Below are positions 6,959 to 8,911 of a stretch of DNA of 8,911 bases, one piece after another. The notes beneath the pieces were generated by a model. That model made no database searches and was not told the origin of the DNA. It saw nothing but the letters and a program-made list of their open reading frames with translations. The DNA is taken from positions 513-9,423 of the forward strand of contig MHYJ01000110.1 of assembly GCA_001828445.1 (NCBI GenBank). The letters run 5' to 3'. Position numbers and translations under genes: made by a program. This DNA is from Planctomycetes bacterium RBG_16_43_13 (lineage in GTDB: Bacteria; Planctomycetota; MHYJ01). Numbering within the stretch: the stretch's first letter is position 1; every line of letters starts with the position of its first letter.

Positions 6959-6966
6959 ATGGTTAT

Positions 6967-6996
6967 ATATCAAAGTAATATCATATAGATATCATA
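6967..6996. repeat. three phased ATATCAWA direct repeats, operator candidate
   Basis: ATATCAAA (6967-6974), ATATCATA (6978-6985) and ATATCATA (6989-6996) are spaced by exactly 11 bp, one DNA helical turn. They run from the predicted start site through the -10 box and spacer of the minus-strand SPFH promoter, a position where a bound repressor would block RNA polymerase. The local AT content is high, so chance contributes; the exact spacing argues for function. Confidence 0.5.
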
Positions 6997-7003
6997 ATGT
7001 CAA
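6975..7003 (-). promoter_or_regulatory. sigma70-type promoter for the SPFH-RHH unit
   Basis: On the minus strand, TTGACA (7003-6998) is a perfect -35, followed after 17 bp by TATTAC (6980-6975, 4 of 6). Transcription would start near 6968, leaving a leader of about 105 nt before the SPFH gene. A second perfect TTGACA lies 12 bp further upstream (7015-7010) but has no good -10 partner. Confidence 0.6.
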
Positions 7004-7015
7004 TATAAATGTCAA
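6996..7015. repeat. AATGTCAA direct repeat containing doubled -35 boxes
   Basis: AATGTCAA occurs at 6996-7003 and 7008-7015, a 12-bp period. Each copy contains TGTCAA, the complement of TTGACA. The core ATGTCA differs by one base from the ATATCA repeat that follows it on the lower-coordinate side. Confidence 0.5.
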
Positions 7016-7023
7016 GGAAAAAT

Positions 7024-7032
7024 TGCTATAAT
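7024..7032 (+). promoter_or_regulatory. extended -10 element facing the 7088 gene
   Basis: TGCTATAAT is a perfect extended -10 (TGnTATAAT). Transcription would begin near 7039, giving a leader of about 49 nt. No good -35 lies at 16-18 bp, which extended -10 promoters may not need. It is an alternative or addition to the promoter at 7051-7079. Confidence 0.35.
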
Positions 7033-7050
7033 GGCTAAAATATTTATATA

Positions 7051-7079
7051 TTGACAGAACAAAATATAATGTTTAATAT
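7051..7079 (+). promoter_or_regulatory. promoter abutting the 7088 start, likely leaderless
   Basis: TTGACA (7051-7056) is a perfect -35. After 17 bp comes TAATAT (7074-7079, 4 of 6 to TATAAT). Only 8 pyrimidine-rich bases separate this -10 from the ATG at 7088, so the mRNA would start at or within a base or two of the start codon. A perfect TATAAT also occurs at 7065-7070 but lacks a spaced -35. Confidence 0.5.
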
Positions 7080-7087
7080 CTCTTTTT

Positions 7088-7729
7088 ATGGAAGTGGTGG
7101 TGGACGGCAGGAAGGGTGTTATAGATATTATCGGTAGCCAGAATCTCCTCTCCGTAATCGATGTCATAAGGAAACACGCAACGGACAGAAAACGTGTCAT
7201 CACATCTCTCGAACTCGACGGTGAGCAACTCTCCCCTGAAAGGCAGGCGGAGCTATCCCTAAAGATGGTAGCCGAATTTAAAATCCTTGATGTAAAGACC
7301 GCAGAGCCGCACGAATTCTCGGTCTCCATATTGCAGGAGCTAAAGCCACACCTCGACAATTTAGACAAGATACACACAGAGGCGGCTATGCACATCCACT
7401 CCGGCAATCTGAAGAGTGCCCTTGAAAAGTTACATTCTTCATTCCTCGGCTGGAGGGCGTTCTTCAGTGGGATAACAGGTATAGGAATAATTACAAATAT
7501 AAATTTTGGCTCTATAGTGGTGGACGGCACATCCATAAATGACCGCCTACAGAAATTGACCGCCCTGCTGAATAAGTTTGCAGGTGCATTTACGAAGCAA
7601 GACATCGTCTCTATGGGCGATATCGCAGAATACGAACTGAAGCCCCTCGTCTATGATTGGTATAGTGTGATTGATAATATAATTAAGGTTGTAAAAGAAG
7701 GCGGGCAGAACGGGAATTTACATTCCTAA
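7088..7729 (+). CDS. unrecognised 213-aa protein upstream of Maf
   Basis: I do not recognise a named family. The first ~73 residues have a beta-grasp-like pattern: a hairpin MEVVVDGRKGVIDIIG, a helix LLSVIDVIRKHA (20-31), a strand with VITSLELDGEQLS (37-49), and a final strand AEFKILDVKTAE (62-73). The rest is helical (SILQELKPHLDNLDKIHTEA, HSGNLKSALEKLHSSFLGW, SINDRLQKLTALLNKFAGAF, YELKPLVYDWYSVIDNIIKV) and could form a bundle. There is no signal peptide or clear membrane span, so it is probably cytosolic. Its stop is 3 bp before the Maf ATG, which implies coupled translation and a shared task, perhaps with flagellin glycosylation or export. The ATG at 7088 has no SD; a promoter -10 box 8 nt upstream suggests a leaderless start. 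The reading frame is supported by codon use and by the Maf linkage. Confidence 0.75.
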   Translation: MEVVVDGRKGVIDIIGSQNLLSVIDVIRKHATDRKRVITSLELDGEQLSPERQAELSLKMVAEFKILDVKTAEPHEFSVSILQELKPHLDNLDKIHTEAAMHIHSGNLKSALEKLHSSFLGWRAFFSGITGIGIITNINFGSIVVDGTSINDRLQKLTALLNKFAGAFTKQDIVSMGDIAEYELKPLVYDWYSVIDNIIKVVKEGGQNGNLHS

Positions 7730-7732
7730 GCT

Positions 7733-8911
7733 ATGAAGCATCTGGAAAAGACCCTCCTCTACCTTTCGCACGTTGATAAAGGGCTGACAGAGAGGATAAA
7801 GAGCGTCCCCGCCGTCTCTGAAAACGGCACTATCAAGATTTTAGAGTCACCTGTTGGTGTGCCTACCCTAAAGACAATAAGTTATGACGGCATAGAAGTA
7901 TCTCTCCACTCCCTATATGACCCCGTAACAGAGGCGAGGCGGTTCGTTGAAACCAAAGACCTTGCCAATACCGACTCATACACCATTGCCGGTTTCGGCT
8001 TCGGCTATCACGCCCTCGAACTGCTGAACAGGATTAAACAGGACAAGTGGCTCACGATTATAGAGGCGCGCGAGGATATCTTCCGAGCGGCTATGGAGTA
8101 TGTGGATTTGTCTGCCCTGCTCTCCCGCCCCAAAACCCGTATATTCGTAGGGCAGAGTAAAGGGCAGTTCGTATCTGCGGACTGGCCCCTCTTCCTCGAC
8201 TGGGTGAAGAATTTCCTAAACGACTCCGAGGTGGAGAATATAACTATTATAACACACGCCCCCTCTGTTCGTCTACTGCCGGAATTCTACAAGAATGTAA
8301 ATAACGAGATGTCCTCCGCAGTGAATAGGCGGCGCGTGGAACTCGTAACTTTGCTAAAGCACGGCGAAACGCTCGAACGTAATATAATAAACAATATTCC
8401 TGACATAGTGAAATCCGCAGGTGTTAGATGTCTTGAGAATCGGCTAAAGGACATACCTGCCATAGTTGTAGCGGCGGGCCCTTCTCTAAATAATGCCGTC
8501 TCACTTCTCAAGACCATCAAAGGCAAGGTGTTCATAATATGTGTCGGTAAGGTCTTAAAGCTTCTGCTCGACAACGGTATAAAGCCCGAGTTCACTGCCG
8601 CACTTGATATGCTTGAGGATGCGAAGGTGTTTTTCGACCTGCCTCAGTATGAGGACGCACTCCGCGACGTCGCCCTTCTCTACGACCCCGACAGTTCCTA
8701 CGCCGCAGTTGCATCATATAAAGGAGACAAGATTGTATTCGAGACCATCGTCCCTCTCTCGGGATGGCTAAAAAAGTTTATAGGCGAGAAGGGTGAACTG
8801 TCGAAGGGTTTATCCGTCGCACATATATCATTCTTCCTCGCAAGGGCGACTGGGGCGAATCCAATCATACTTGTGGGTGTCGATTTGGCACTGCCGACTG
8901 AGAGAACCCAC
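7733..8911 (+). CDS. Maf-type motility accessory factor glycosyltransferase (partial)
   Basis: The open frame from ATG 7733 runs 393 codons to the window edge without a stop; Maf proteins are usually 550-700 aa, so the C-terminal part is missing. This is the Maf/DUF115 family, which transfers nonulosonic acids (pseudaminic or legionaminic acid) to flagellin in the cytoplasm. Visible family features are an N-terminal glycine motif GFGFGYH (87-93), the start of the DUF115 domain at PAIVVAAGPSLNNAVSLL (242-259), with the nucleotide-sugar-binding AAGPSLN motif, the conserved KPEFTAALD (284-292), and ILVGVDLALPTERTH (379-393), where Asp384 is a conserved acidic residue. It begins 3 bp after the preceding gene with no clear SD, so coupling is likely. 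The sugar donor cannot be told from this sequence, and no sugar synthesis genes are in the window. Confidence 0.93.
   Translation, partial: MKHLEKTLLYLSHVDKGLTERIKSVPAVSENGTIKILESPVGVPTLKTISYDGIEVSLHSLYDPVTEARRFVETKDLANTDSYTIAGFGFGYHALELLNRIKQDKWLTIIEAREDIFRAAMEYVDLSALLSRPKTRIFVGQSKGQFVSADWPLFLDWVKNFLNDSEVENITIITHAPSVRLLPEFYKNVNNEMSSAVNRRRVELVTLLKHGETLERNIINNIPDIVKSAGVRCLENRLKDIPAIVVAAGPSLNNAVSLLKTIKGKVFIICVGKVLKLLLDNGIKPEFTAALDMLEDAKVFFDLPQYEDALRDVALLYDPDSSYAAVASYKGDKIVFETIVPLSGWLKKFIGEKGELSKGLSVAHISFFLARATGANPIILVGVDLALPTERTH

Noticed and set aside
6946..6960. Plus-strand ATCACCTCCTTT resembles the 3' end of 16S rRNA.
   Set aside because: No rRNA sequence surrounds it; it is simply the complement of a minus-strand Shine-Dalgarno.
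7012..7605. A 197-codon minus-strand frame opposite the 7088 gene.
   Set aside because: The product looks like a shadow (rich in Ser, Cys and Phe, with no domain pattern), and the plus-strand frame is linked to Maf and has better codon use.
1..8911. CRISPR arrays, tRNA or rRNA genes, insertion sequences.
   Set aside because: I saw no regularly spaced identical repeats of CRISPR length, no tRNA cloverleaf, no transposase and no flanking inverted repeats.

Overview
The window is bacterial and mostly carries genes for the outer part of a flagellum: FlaG, the filament cap FliD, the filament chaperone FliS and a Maf-type flagellin glycosyltransferase. A lipoprotein with a cleavable lipidation signal suggests a diderm or at least a lipoprotein-processing host. 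The flagellar genes favour ATA (Ile) and AGG (Arg) codons, and FliD is very large (1228 aa). This would fit a deep-branching or uncultivated flagellate (Planctomycetota, Nitrospirota and Omnitrophota-like groups come to mind), but no marker gene fixes the taxonomy and that placement is a guess.

Layout. (1) 41-4623, plus strand: flaG, a doubtful 63-codon ORF filling the flaG-fliD gap, fliD and fliS. FliD carries about six hook-IN-type repeats, one of them inside its C-terminal domain, plus two extra beta-rich inserts. (2) 4671-6862, minus strand: a six-bladed PD40/TolB-like lipoprotein with its own promoter, then (upstream in transcription order) a two-gene SPFH/band-7 membrane protein and ribbon-helix-helix (RHH) protein pair. 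The pair's codon use differs from its neighbours. (3) 6863-7087: a 225-bp divergent control region. It has a minus-strand sigma70-type promoter threaded by three copies of ATATCAWA at an exact 11-bp period, a doubled TTGACA, a near-perfect Shine-Dalgarno (SD) followed by a five-codon ORF, and plus-strand promoter elements placed so close to the next start that a leaderless mRNA is likely. (4) 7088-8911, plus strand: an unrecognised 213-aa protein and, 3 bp downstream, a Maf glycosyltransferase cut by the window end.

How the genes fit together. FliS keeps flagellin unpolymerised before export, FliD caps the growing filament, FlaG is linked to filament length, and Maf glycosylates flagellin. 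The 213-aa protein is probably a Maf partner because the two genes are coupled. The minus-strand block interrupts this cluster; its SPFH-RHH part looks like an inserted module. The most interesting new signals are the phased operator-like repeats next to an RHH gene, the leaderless promoter arrangement seen at two genes, the short SD-led leader ORF, and the FliD architecture.
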